NCBI GenBank assembly: GCA_036504855.1
Contig: DASXUL010000160.1
Span: forward strand, 1-64,000
DNA: 64,000 nucleotides
Reading direction: 5' to 3'
Origin: DASXUL01 sp036504855
GTDB taxonomy: Bacteria > Armatimonadota > DTGP01 > JAKQQT01
Position numbers and translations under genes: made by a program. The notes beneath the pieces are model-generated. The model was given only the letters and a program-made list of their open reading frames with translations. It ran no database searches and was not told the DNA's origin. Each line of letters opens with the position of its first letter. The first letter of the stretch is position 1. Shown piece after piece: positions 25,381 through 34,199 of this stretch.

Positions 25381-26436
25381 ATGAGCACATTGATCGCCGA
25401 ACAAGAGAGCCTTATGCCGCCCCAGGCTGAAGCCGAACTGGACGAGCTTCTTAGCCGTCCCTCATCCGCCGTCGTGGAGACGATGCGTCGCGTCCCCGGC
25501 GACGTCTTGGTGCTGGGCGCCAGCGGCAAAATGGGACCCACTCTCACGCGCATGCTGCGCCGCGCCAAGGATGCGGCTGGCGACTCCGGCCGCGTGCTGG
25601 CCGCCGCGCGGTTCAGTAACCCCGCCGCCGCCGCCGCCCTTCACTCGCACGGCATTGAGACTGTCGCCGCGGACCTGATGAACCCACAAGACGTTCGCCT
25701 ACTCCCTGAGGTCCCCAGCATTATCTTCATGGCCGGCCAGAAGTTCGGCACCGCGGACAATCCGGAACAGGCCTGGGCCATGAATACGGTGATGCCGGCG
25801 TATGTGGCGGATCGCTTCGCGGGAGTGCGCCAGGTCATCTTCTCCACCGGATGCGTGTACCCAAACGTGCCCGCCGCATCGAAGGGCTCTCACGAAACCG
25901 ACGATCTCGGCCCCGTGGGCGATTACTCCAACTCGTGCGTTGGCCGGGAGCGCGTGTTTACCTTCTTTGCCTTGAAACACCGCAGCCCGCTCTCCGTCTT
26001 CCGGTTGAACTACGCCATCGACCTGCGTTACGGCGTGCTGGTGGACATAGCGACGAAGGTGCTGAACGGCAACCCGGTAGACGTCACCATGGGTTACGCC
26101 AACGTGATCTGGCAGGGCGACGCCAACGCTCGCGCCATCATGTGCTTGGAGCACGCCGCCTGCCCGCCCTTCATTGTCAACGTTACGGGGTCCAGGACCC
26201 TCTCCATTCGCCGCCTGGCCGAGCGTTTCGCCGAGCTATTCGACGTGGAGCCGAACATCATCGGCGAGGAAGCGCCGGAGGCGCTCCTCAGCGATGCCTC
26301 GCGGGCCACGAACCTCTTCGGACCGCCAAGCATGCCCGAGGATGTGATGGTGGAGTGGGTGGCCGCCTGGCTGATGCGCGGGGGGCGCACGCTCAACAAA
26401 CCCACGCATTTCGAGCGCTTCGACGGAAAGTACTGA
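25381..26436 (+). CDS. Extended SDR (NAD-dependent epimerase/dehydratase) with Cys replacing the catalytic Lys
   Basis: A 351-residue extended short-chain dehydrogenase. An extra ~38-residue N-terminal helix precedes the Rossmann fold. The cofactor loop is VLGASGKMG and the active-site Ser region is FSTGCVYP. The catalytic Tyr182 is present, but at Tyr+4, where the family has Lys, there is Cys186 (YSNSCVGRE). The enzyme may therefore work by a modified mechanism or be a non-classical binding protein. It lies 20 bp after the MDR gene and 4 bp before the aldolase-family gene, so the three are surely co-transcribed. A role in sugar-acid processing is inferred from context. Confidence 0.78.
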   Translation: MSTLIAEQESLMPPQAEAELDELLSRPSSAVVETMRRVPGDVLVLGASGKMGPTLTRMLRRAKDAAGDSGRVLAAARFSNPAAAAALHSHGIETVAADLMNPQDVRLLPEVPSIIFMAGQKFGTADNPEQAWAMNTVMPAYVADRFAGVRQVIFSTGCVYPNVPAASKGSHETDDLGPVGDYSNSCVGRERVFTFFALKHRSPLSVFRLNYAIDLRYGVLVDIATKVLNGNPVDVTMGYANVIWQGDANARAIMCLEHAACPPFIVNVTGSRTLSIRRLAERFAELFDVEPNIIGEEAPEALLSDASRATNLFGPPSMPEDVMVEWVAAWLMRGGRTLNKPTHFERFDGKY

Positions 26437-26440
26437 CGCC

Positions 26441-27487
26441 ATGGACCTGCGATCCCACCTTCTGGACGGGCAGGCGATTCCGGCGCAGCCCCTCGCCCTC
26501 ACCGCCAAGCGCAAACTGGACGAGCGGCGGCAGACCGCGCTCACGCGCTACTACGTGGCCGCCGGCGCCGGCGGACTCGCCGTTGGCGTTCACTCCACGC
26601 AGTTCGCCATCCGCGAGCCCCAACACGCCCTCTTCCGGCCCGTCCTGGAGTTGGCGTCGCAAGCCATTGACGAAGCGCTGGGAAAGAACCCGCGCGACTT
26701 CATCAAGATCGCCGGCATCTGCGGGCGCACCCCTCAAGCAGTCTGCGAGGCGGAGACCGCGATGGACCTCGGCTATCACGCCGGCCTGCTCAGCCTCGCC
26801 GCCTTTGCGGGCGAGGACGACGACACCGTGCTGGCCCACGCGCGCGCCGTGGCGGAGACCATGCCCATCATCGGCTTCTACCTTCAGCCGGCGGTCGGAG
26901 GGCGGACCTTCGGCTTCCCGTTCTGGCGGCAGTTCGCCGAGATCCCGAACCTGTTGGCGGTGAAGGTGGCGCCGTTCAACCGCTACCAGACAATTGACGT
27001 GGCGCGCGCCGTTGCCGAGACCGGGCGCGACGACGTGGCCCTCTACACCGGCAACGACGACAACATCGTGGTGGACCTATTCACCAAGTTCCGCTTCATT
27101 TGCCACGGAAGGGCCCGCGAGCGATTCTTCAGCGGCGGACTGCTGGGCCAGTGGGCCGTGTGGACGTGGCGCGCCGTGCGCCTGCTCGATGAGGCGAAGG
27201 TCGCGCGCGCGAAGGGCGCCATGAATCCCGGTTGGCTGACCAAGGCCGCCGCTCTCACGGATGCCAACGCCGCCGTATTCGACGCCGCCAACGGGTTCCG
27301 CGGCTGCATCCCCGGCATCCACGAGGTGCTGCGGCGTGAGGGCCTGCTGGCCGGAACCTGGTGCCTGGATGAGAACGAAGCCCTCTCGCCCGGGCAAGCA
27401 GACGAGATTGTCCGCGTATCCCGCGCCTATCCGTTCCTCACCGATGATGACTTTGTTCGCGCCCATGTGGACGAATGGCTGAAGTAG
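26441..27487 (+). CDS. Dihydrodipicolinate synthase/N-acetylneuraminate lyase family protein
   Basis: A 348-residue class-I aldolase of the DapA/NanA superfamily. The Schiff-base residue is Lys175 (LLAVKVAPF), and the supporting Tyr147 is in GFYLQP. The opening, however, is not typical of DapA: the usual GGTGE-type carboxylate loop appears as GVHSTQFAI. This argues for a sugar-acid aldolase or dehydratase rather than lysine biosynthesis. The ATG follows the SDR stop by 4 bp. With the two dehydrogenase-type neighbours it may cleave or dehydrate a 2-keto-3-deoxy sugar acid such as a lyase product; substrate inferred. Confidence 0.8.
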   Translation: MDLRSHLLDGQAIPAQPLALTAKRKLDERRQTALTRYYVAAGAGGLAVGVHSTQFAIREPQHALFRPVLELASQAIDEALGKNPRDFIKIAGICGRTPQAVCEAETAMDLGYHAGLLSLAAFAGEDDDTVLAHARAVAETMPIIGFYLQPAVGGRTFGFPFWRQFAEIPNLLAVKVAPFNRYQTIDVARAVAETGRDDVALYTGNDDNIVVDLFTKFRFICHGRARERFFSGGLLGQWAVWTWRAVRLLDEAKVARAKGAMNPGWLTKAAALTDANAAVFDAANGFRGCIPGIHEVLRREGLLAGTWCLDENEALSPGQADEIVRVSRAYPFLTDDDFVRAHVDEWLK

Positions 27488-27547
27488 GATCAGCCTCTAC
27501 GGAATCCGCGGCGGGGCCCGCCCCCGCGGCGACGTGAGTATGCTCTC

Positions 27548-29857
27548 ATGAAAACCCTCGTAACGCTCGTACTTGCCGCGCTGCCGCTTGTCGCTCATGC
27601 GACCCCCGGCCAGCCCCTGCAACCCTGGCTCTCCCAGGTGCAGTCCTTCCAAACCGCCAACATCCGGCCCCACCCGCGTCTCCTGCTGACCCCCAGCGAG
27701 ATCACGCGCGTTCGGGCGTCTGTCAAAGACCCGCGCATGGCCGCCTACTGGGCCGCGGTGCGCAAGTCGGTGGACGCGGACAAGAGCAAGCCAACCGTGC
27801 CCGATCCGCCCGGCTATAAGGCGGAGTGGACCATCGAGGAGTGGCGCGCCATCGGCAACGCCGCGGGAGATGCCCAGAACCACATCCTTGCCGCCGCCTT
27901 CGCCTGGGTGGTGACGCAGGACCCTTCGGATCTGGCAGAAGCGAAGCGCTGGACGCTCGCTACGGCTCGATGGAACCCGCACGGAGCCACCAGTATTGAA
28001 GGCAACGGCGTGGATCACGCGGCGCAGGAGACTCTGCACTCCCTCGCGCTCTCCTATGACTGGCTCTACTACAAGTGGACGCCGGAAGAGAAAGCCCTAC
28101 TCCAGAACGTCATCGCCGAGCGCTCCCGGGCGCTCTACAAGCACCTGAAGCCGTATCGATACGACTCCTGGAACAACCACGCCTGGTTCCAGACGACCGC
28201 CATGGTGGAGGGCGCGCTGGCGCTGGCGGGCGAGAACCCCGAAGCCGAGGCCTGGTGGAAGTACGGCGCATCGCTCTACTTCACGGAGTACCTGCCGCTG
28301 GGAGGGCGCGACGGAGACTGGCACGAGGGCACGCACTATATCTCCTACACGCTCATCTTCGTTTATCAGTTCGCCGACTCTCTGAAGAGCGCCACCGGCA
28401 TCGACGCCTGCCAGGTTCCCTGGGTCAAGAACTGCGCCACGTTCCGGCTGTACACCAACCCGCCGAAGTCCGGCGGCATCAAGTTCAACGACAACAACTA
28501 CGTGGCTCCAGACTCCTGGGACCGCATGACGGCCTACAACGCGGCCCGCACAACGCGGGATCCCGCCATCGAGTGGTACGCCGAGTCCATGAATACCACG
28601 CCGCCCAGCAACCCCCTTCCGGCGCTCTACACCCTGATCTACCGCGACATGAGCCTGAAGGCGAAAGCGCCCGGCAAGGATCTCCCGCAGGCGGTGTGGT
28701 ACCGCGACTCCGGTTGGGTGGTATTGCGCACCGACCTCTCGCGCTCGGACGACGTAGAGCTAGGCCTGAAGGCCGGCCCGCACCTGGCCGAGAAGGGCGG
28801 GAAGGGGCACGACCACCCGGATCAGAACGGATTCCTCATCAACGACGGCGCCGAGCCCCTGGCCATCGACTCGGGCTACTACGACTACTACGGCAGCCCC
28901 CACCACAACAATTGGACGTTCACGCCGCAGGCCCACAACACCTTCCTCGTGGACGGACAGGGGCAGCTCATCGCCCCGGAGAAGGCCAGTTACGTAACCG
29001 CCTTCGCCTCGCAAAACGGCGGGCTTACCTTCATCGAGAGCGAGGCCGCGGACGCCTACCCGAAGGGCCTGTTGAAATCCTGGCGCCGCCAGATCCTGTT
29101 CGTTGGCCCCAACACCTTCCTCATCCATGACACCGTGAAGCCCGCCCAGCCGGCTGAGCTGAAGATGCTGCTGCACGGCCCGTCCAAGTTCGACCTCAAT
29201 GGCCAGGCGTTCGTCACCACATCGAAGAAGAAGGCCCTCGCCGGCGCCATCGTCACTCCGGCAAGTCTGAAGCTGGACCAGTGGGGCGGCTTCCCGGACC
29301 CGCCGGAGCGCAAGCTGCCCACCGATCGGCCGGACGAGTGGCACCTTACCGCCACGACGCCCGGCAAGGTCGGCGCCGCGGAGTTCTTCACGGTGTTGCG
29401 AACCGGCGAAGCCGGCAAGGTGAAAGCGCCTGACGCCGCCTTCAAGACCACCGCTGACGGCGGGATTGGCGCCGTCCGGATCGGCGCCGCAGGTCAGTCC
29501 GCCGTATGCCGGTACTTCTCCACGCAGGGCCGCCATACGGTGGAAGGCGCGGTGACCGACGCCTCCGCGATGGCGCTCTACGGCGGGAACATGGTCCTCA
29601 CAGGCGTTACGTACTTCTCCAGCGGCCGCCGAACCACATTCCGGTCGTCGGTCCCGGCGGATGTGTCTGGGGCTCTCAGCCCGCGCGGATGGAGCGCAGT
29701 CACGGTGCGCATGACTGCGCCGGGCCGGGTTCGGCTGTTCGCCGCCGCGAAACCGAAGAGCGTTTCCGGCGTTTCCTCCTGGACGTGGGAAAAGGCGACG
29801 CAGACCGTCGTCGCCCGGCTGCCGGAGCACATCTCCGCCCTGAAGATGGTCTACTAA
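27548..29857 (+). CDS. Secreted heparinase II/III-like polysaccharide lyase family protein
   Basis: A 769-residue exported protein with a signal peptide ending near VAHAT. An (alpha/alpha) barrel spans about 35-370 (YDSWNNHAWFQTTAMVEGAL, GGRDGDWHEGTHYISY). The C-terminal beta domain begins with GGKGHDHPDQNGF (His421, Asp422, His423) and continues with SGYYDYYGSPHHN and AHNTFLVDG. The Asn-His, Tyr and His residues of this fold form the lyase active site in characterised members. It is shorter than the 1088-residue relative on the other strand and lacks the Cys insert. It follows the aldolase gene by 60 bp. Confidence 0.78.
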   Translation: MKTLVTLVLAALPLVAHATPGQPLQPWLSQVQSFQTANIRPHPRLLLTPSEITRVRASVKDPRMAAYWAAVRKSVDADKSKPTVPDPPGYKAEWTIEEWRAIGNAAGDAQNHILAAAFAWVVTQDPSDLAEAKRWTLATARWNPHGATSIEGNGVDHAAQETLHSLALSYDWLYYKWTPEEKALLQNVIAERSRALYKHLKPYRYDSWNNHAWFQTTAMVEGALALAGENPEAEAWWKYGASLYFTEYLPLGGRDGDWHEGTHYISYTLIFVYQFADSLKSATGIDACQVPWVKNCATFRLYTNPPKSGGIKFNDNNYVAPDSWDRMTAYNAARTTRDPAIEWYAESMNTTPPSNPLPALYTLIYRDMSLKAKAPGKDLPQAVWYRDSGWVVLRTDLSRSDDVELGLKAGPHLAEKGGKGHDHPDQNGFLINDGAEPLAIDSGYYDYYGSPHHNNWTFTPQAHNTFLVDGQGQLIAPEKASYVTAFASQNGGLTFIESEAADAYPKGLLKSWRRQILFVGPNTFLIHDTVKPAQPAELKMLLHGPSKFDLNGQAFVTTSKKKALAGAIVTPASLKLDQWGGFPDPPERKLPTDRPDEWHLTATTPGKVGAAEFFTVLRTGEAGKVKAPDAAFKTTADGGIGAVRIGAAGQSAVCRYFSTQGRHTVEGAVTDASAMALYGGNMVLTGVTYFSSGRRTTFRSSVPADVSGALSPRGWSAVTVRMTAPGRVRLFAAAKPKSVSGVSSWTWEKATQTVVARLPEHISALKMVY

Positions 29858-30053
29858 CCGATCCGCGAAGCCGCCATGCGGTCCGGCCAACTCACGGCCG
29901 GGCCGCTTTGGCGTTTTGGGCGCCTTGAAGCCGCGCGCGAGGCGCGTTTCATACGCTACAATGCCGGTAAGGCGTGTTTTCGCGGCGCTCTATGCGGGCG
30001 CCGGCGGAGCGCCGTCCACTCGGGTGATACTTCCATCCAGGAGGCTCGCAGCC

Positions 30054-31046
30054 ATGACACGTGTGACCCGCGGAGTGTTCGTCCTCGCCACGGCGCTGAT
30101 CGCGCCCCTCTTGCTCCCCGCCTGCCAGAAGAAAGTGCCGCCGAAGCCGGCTGAAGGGGCCAAACGTTACAAGATCGGCTTCGCCAACCTCACCGAGGAC
30201 ATGCCGTTCGCCGTGCGCGTCCGCGAGGGCATCGAGAAGGCGGCCAAGGCCAACAACGTCGATCTCGTTGTGGCGGACAACAAGTACGACGGCGCCATCG
30301 CTCTGACAAACGCCGAGAACTTCATCACGCAGGGCTGCGACGGGGTGATCGAGTTCCAAACCGACGAGAAGTTCGGCAAGGCGATCATGGACAAGTTCAA
30401 CGCCGCCAAGATCCCGGTGATCGCTATCGACATCCCGATGCCCGGCGCCACCTTCTTCGGCGTGAATAACTACCCGGCGGGACGCGTGGCGGGCGAGGGA
30501 CTGGGCCAGTGGGCGAAGGCGCACTGGGGCGGCAAGGTGGATGCGCTGATTATGCTGGAGCTCCCGCAGAGCGGCCCCGTTCCGAAGGCGCGCCTCCAGG
30601 GGCAGCGCGAGGGGCTGGAATCGGTGGTCGGTAAGATCCCCGAAGCCAACGTGAAGCACCTGGACAGCAAGAACACGCTGGAAGTTGCCCGCACGCTGGT
30701 GGCCGACACGCTCACCACGCTGCCGAACGCCCACCATATCGCCATCGTCTGCATCAATGATGACACGGCGCTGGGAGCGGTGAACGCCGCCGAGGCCGCC
30801 GGCCGGTCGAAGGACATCGCCGTGTGCGCCGTGGACGCCTCCGAGCGCGGCCGCGAGGACATCCGCCGCCCCGGCAGCCCCCACATCGGCTCCACCGCCT
30901 CCTTCCCGGAAAAGTACGGCGACCACATCATCCCCGCGATGCTGAAGGCACTGAAGGGCGGCCAACTGCCGAAGGCCTTCTACACCGACCACATCTTCCT
31001 CACCAAGGACAACGTGGACAAGTACTACCCGAACGACAAGAAGTAA
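30054..31046 (+). CDS. RbsB-like sugar-binding lipoprotein
   Basis: A 330-residue periplasmic-binding protein of the ribose/galactose type (CUT2). The true start is ATG at 30054, behind aggagg (30039-30044); an upstream open frame to 29916 is spurious. The signal ends with LLPACQKK, a lipobox. Family features are RYKIGFANLTEDMPFAVRVR, NAENFITQGCDGVI and a C-terminal DHIFLTKDNVDKYY. The cognate ATPase and permease follow at 31672 and 33176 after a structured 349-bp gap. The upstream gap 29858-30053 holds no gene. Its specificity is for a monosaccharide, possibly rhamnose given the GH78 gene downstream. Confidence 0.88.
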   Translation: MTRVTRGVFVLATALIAPLLLPACQKKVPPKPAEGAKRYKIGFANLTEDMPFAVRVREGIEKAAKANNVDLVVADNKYDGAIALTNAENFITQGCDGVIEFQTDEKFGKAIMDKFNAAKIPVIAIDIPMPGATFFGVNNYPAGRVAGEGLGQWAKAHWGGKVDALIMLELPQSGPVPKARLQGQREGLESVVGKIPEANVKHLDSKNTLEVARTLVADTLTTLPNAHHIAIVCINDDTALGAVNAAEAAGRSKDIAVCAVDASERGREDIRRPGSPHIGSTASFPEKYGDHIIPAMLKALKGGQLPKAFYTDHIFLTKDNVDKYYPNDKK

Positions 31047-31161
31047 GGCTGTAGCGCGCGGCGGCTAGCGGGTCGTCTGACCGCGCCGCCCGCGCTCCTT
31101 CACGCGCCATTCCAAACTCCCTGATACGTCATTCCGGGCTTCCCGACACCCTATGCCGATC

Positions 31162-31328
31162 TACCTCTCACGTCATTCCGAGCGCAGCGAGGAATCTCGG
31201 CCTGACGAACCGCATGATGAATGCGTCACTAGCACCCGGGCCGAGGTTCGCCTGGGTGCATGTGACGTTGCCTGCACTGGCAGGCCAGGCCGAGATTCCT
31301 CGCTGCGCTCGGAATGACGTGAGAGGTA
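31162..31328. repeat. Nested-palindrome intergenic element, copy B
   Basis: A 167-bp element with perfect 43-bp outer arms (31162-31204 and 31286-31328) and imperfect inner arms (31224-31237 and 31254-31267, 12 of 14 matching). It shares gtca-yy-ccgagc, gcgagg-rr-tctcgg and cctgac with copy A at 11680, and both have a second inner caccc/gggtg hairpin. It occupies most of the gene-free gap 31047-31395 inside a transporter operon, between the binding-protein gene and the ATPase gene. Confidence 0.8.
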
Positions 31329-31395
31329 ACTCGGAATGAGGCGGGCGGTAGCTCGGCACGGCCAGGGCGGGCCGCAAGAATGAATCGAGGCGATG

Positions 31396-31635
31396 ATGCC
31401 GGTGAACTACGTGGATGGAACCCGGATTCAGGTTGGCGATGCCGTGACCGACGATGGAGAGCCCGGACAGGTTGTCCTCATCATTCTGGACGGCGAGGCC
31501 CTGCCGCCGTACCGGGCGGAGGACTGGGCGTACTTGGGGAAGGGCATTGGCGTGCTGTCGGCCGACGGTGAACTCGTCGTGATGGGTCAGGCCGACGAGC
31601 ATCTGATTCCGGCCGCTCCGAAGGGCGGCCGCTAG
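31396..31635 (+). CDS. Small unrecognised protein
   Basis: A 79-residue frame with good composition (begins MPVNYVDGTRIQVGDAVTDD, then VVLIILDGEALPPYRAEDWA). A gaggcg ribosome site sits just ahead of tandem ATGs at 31393 and 31396. Repeated short beta-like segments (QVGDAV, VVLIIL, GIGVLSADGELVVM) suggest a compact beta-barrel or SH3-like fold. It lies 37 bp before the RbsA gene, inside the transporter unit. I recognise no family. The function is unknown, and the gene is probable rather than certain. Confidence 0.5.
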   Translation: MPVNYVDGTRIQVGDAVTDDGEPGQVVLIILDGEALPPYRAEDWAYLGKGIGVLSADGELVVMGQADEHLIPAAPKGGR

Positions 31636-31671
31636 AGATTCGCCTTCGGCGGCGAAAGGTCCTGTTCACCC

Positions 31672-33165
31672 ATGCTCACCATGCGCAACATCGTGAAGCG
31701 GTTCGGCGGCGTGGAGGTGCTCCACGGCGTGGACCTGTCGCTCGAGCAAGGCGAGGCGTTGGCGCTGTTGGGCGAGAATGGCGCGGGCAAATCCACGCTG
31801 ATCAAGATCCTGAACGGCGACTACTGCAAGGACGCCGGGGAGATCCGGCTGGACGGCAGGGCGCGCGATTTCCGTTCGCCGGCCGACGCGGAGGCGGCCG
31901 GCATCCAGGTGATCTACCAGGAACTGAACGCCGCGCAGGACCTGACCGTTGCCGAAAACGTGCTCCTCGGGCATCTGCCGCGCCGAGCCGGTTTCGTCGT
32001 GGACTGGCGCGAGGCGTACCGGCAGGCGGAACGCCTGCTGTCCGGCATGGATGCGAACGTGGATCCGCGCGCGCCGATGCGCTCGCTCTCGGTGGCGCGC
32101 CAGCAAATTGTGGAGATCGCCAAGGCGCTCTCTCGCGAGGCGCGCATCCTGGTGATGGACGAGCCCACGGCCGCGCTGGCGCCTCGTGAGGTGGACCGTC
32201 TCTTCGAGACCATCGCCGCCCTTCGCGCTCAGGGCGTGGGCATCATCTACATCTCCCACCGGCTGGACGAGGTTCAGCAGGTTGCCAGCCGCGTTACCGT
32301 TCTGCGCGATGGGCGCGTGGCGGGAGATGTCCCCATGGGCGGCGTCTCCCGCGCCGACATCGTGCGCATGATGATCGGACGGGATCTGGAAGCGGCGGCG
32401 CCCCCTCCGGACGCGGAGAAGGGCGATACGGTTCTGGACGTGCGCCGTCTCTGCCGAGGGCGGCGCTACCAGGACATCAGTTTCAGCGTGCGGGCGGGCG
32501 AGATCGTTGCGCTGTTCGGCCTGCTGGGCGCAGGGCATGACGACGTTGTGCGCGCCCTTTGCGGAGCGGAACCCAGCGTCTCCGGCGAGGTCACCGTGTG
32601 CGGCGCCGCGGCGGCGCTCGGAACGCCCATTCAGGCGCGCCGCGCCGGCATCGGGTCGGCCCCGCAGGATCGCAAGAACGAAGGCATCGTTCCCGGACTC
32701 TCCGTGGCCGAGAACATCGCGCTGGGGAACTGGCGCAACGTGAGCTCCGGCGGAGTGGTTGCGAGGCGCCGCGTAACCGAGCGCGCCGAATTCTGGCGGC
32801 AACGCCTCCACATCCGCACCTCCGGCGGGCTCCGTCAGGAGTTGCGAACGCTGTCGGGGGGCAACCAGCAGAAGGTGGTGCTGGCCCGCGCGCTTGAGGG
32901 CGGCGCGAAGGTGCTCGTCCTGGCCGATCCCACCCGCGGCGTAGACATCGGCGCCCGCGCCGACATCTACGCCACGCTTCAGTCCCTGCGCGAGCAGGGC
33001 CTCGCCATCGTCCTGGTCTCCTCCGATATGGAGGAGGTCTTGGCGCTGTGCGACCGCGCGTTGGTGTTCGCGAAAGGCCGGGTGGTTCGCGAATTGCCCC
33101 GACATGCCGCCACCCAGCAATCGCTTCTCGCCGCCGCGGCCGGAGAGTCATCCAGCCTGCCTTGA
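31672..33165 (+). CDS. Sugar ABC transporter ATP-binding protein, RbsA/MglA type
   Basis: A 497-residue protein with two ABC domains, as in CUT2 importers. The first domain has Walker A GENGAGKST (34-42), signature-like SVARQQIVEIAKAL and Walker B ILVMDEPTAAL. The second has the usual degenerate Walker A GLLGAGHDD and signature LSGGNQQKV, then LVLADPTRGVDIGA. The degenerate second site is normal for the family. It energises the 33176 permease with the 30054 binding protein. The ATG is preceded by a weak gaaaggt ribosome site. Sugar identity cannot be read from the ATPase. Confidence 0.92.
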   Translation: MLTMRNIVKRFGGVEVLHGVDLSLEQGEALALLGENGAGKSTLIKILNGDYCKDAGEIRLDGRARDFRSPADAEAAGIQVIYQELNAAQDLTVAENVLLGHLPRRAGFVVDWREAYRQAERLLSGMDANVDPRAPMRSLSVARQQIVEIAKALSREARILVMDEPTAALAPREVDRLFETIAALRAQGVGIIYISHRLDEVQQVASRVTVLRDGRVAGDVPMGGVSRADIVRMMIGRDLEAAAPPPDAEKGDTVLDVRRLCRGRRYQDISFSVRAGEIVALFGLLGAGHDDVVRALCGAEPSVSGEVTVCGAAAALGTPIQARRAGIGSAPQDRKNEGIVPGLSVAENIALGNWRNVSSGGVVARRRVTERAEFWRQRLHIRTSGGLRQELRTLSGGNQQKVVLARALEGGAKVLVLADPTRGVDIGARADIYATLQSLREQGLAIVLVSSDMEEVLALCDRALVFAKGRVVRELPRHAATQQSLLAAAAGESSSLP

Positions 33166-33175
33166 TCCAACGGAT

Positions 33176-34153
33176 ATGACGGAAACAGAAACCACGATCA
33201 CAGACGCGCCCTCCGGCGCCCGGTTCCAGTGGGGCGAGGCGTTGGGCCTCCTGGCGGTTTACATCGTTGAGGTGGCCATCCTCAGCTCGATGTCACCGTA
33301 TTTCCTGCAGTTCCGGAATATCTCCAACATCCTCGTTGCCGCATCCACCATCGGCATCATGTCGGTGGCCACGACAATGGTCATCGTTTCCGGCGCCATC
33401 GACCTGTCTATCGGTTCGGTGGTGGCGCTCAGCGGAGTGGCCGTTGCGCAGTTCAGCCACAGCATGCCGATCGGGTGGGCCGTGGCGATTGGGCTTCTGG
33501 CCGGCCTCGTTGTGGGCCTCATAAACGGCGTCGCCGTTACGTACGTTCGCATCAACCCCCTCATCGCCACGCTCGGCACGCTGTCGATCGCCCGGGGCTT
33601 CGCGTTCGTCTACTCGGGCGGCCTCACGCAGACGATCACGGACGAGCGGTTCGGCTTCTTGGGCCGCGGCTTCCTGTTCGGCGTTCCGTTCCAGGTCATC
33701 GTGATGGCGGCGCTTTTCGCCGTTACGGCATGGGCGATGCGCAACACGGTGTTCGGACGCAGCATCTATGCCGTGGGAGGCGCCCCGGCGGCCAGCCGGC
33801 TGGCCGGCATCAACGTGCGGCGCGTGCAGATGGCGGTGTTCATCCTGTCTGGGCTCTCAGCCGCCCTGGGCGGAGTGTTCCTCGCCTCCCAGCTCGGCGC
33901 CGGCGCGCCGCAGGCCGCCACCGGCATCGAGATGTCCGTTATCGCCGCCGTCATCCTCGGCGGAACCAGCCTCGCCGGCGGGAAGGGCGCCATCGTGGGC
34001 ACCCTCCTCGGCGTGCTGATCCTGGGCACGCTCAACAACGGTCTCACGCTTCTGGGCGTGAGCAGCTACTATCAAGACGTGGCGCGAGGCACGGTCCTAC
34101 TGGTTGCGGTGGGGCTGGACCAGGCCCGCCTGCGGCTCGCCAACCGGGACTGA
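33176..34153 (+). CDS. Sugar ABC transporter permease, RbsC type
   Basis: A 325-residue CUT2 permease with about eight to ten hydrophobic segments. Family hallmarks are FRNISNILVAASTIGIMSVA, IVSGAIDLSIGSVVALSG, AVGGAPAASRLAGINVRRVQ and the conserved VILGGTSLAGGKG segment. The start is ATG at 33176, 10 bp after the ATPase stop; the longer frame from 33104 overlaps the ATPase gene and is spurious. With RbsA- and RbsB-like partners it completes a monosaccharide importer located just upstream of the rhamnosidase gene. Confidence 0.92.
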   Translation: MTETETTITDAPSGARFQWGEALGLLAVYIVEVAILSSMSPYFLQFRNISNILVAASTIGIMSVATTMVIVSGAIDLSIGSVVALSGVAVAQFSHSMPIGWAVAIGLLAGLVVGLINGVAVTYVRINPLIATLGTLSIARGFAFVYSGGLTQTITDERFGFLGRGFLFGVPFQVIVMAALFAVTAWAMRNTVFGRSIYAVGGAPAASRLAGINVRRVQMAVFILSGLSAALGGVFLASQLGAGAPQAATGIEMSVIAAVILGGTSLAGGKGAIVGTLLGVLILGTLNNGLTLLGVSSYYQDVARGTVLLVAVGLDQARLRLANRD

Positions 34154-34199
34154 CCCTCCACGGCCACATGGCCATCGAATCACCTCCAAGGAATCCTCA

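Noticed and set aside
26441..27487. DapA of lysine biosynthesis
   Set aside because: The Lys and Tyr are conserved but the substrate loop is not DapA-like, and the gene sits in a sugar operon. A sugar-acid aldolase or dehydratase is more likely.
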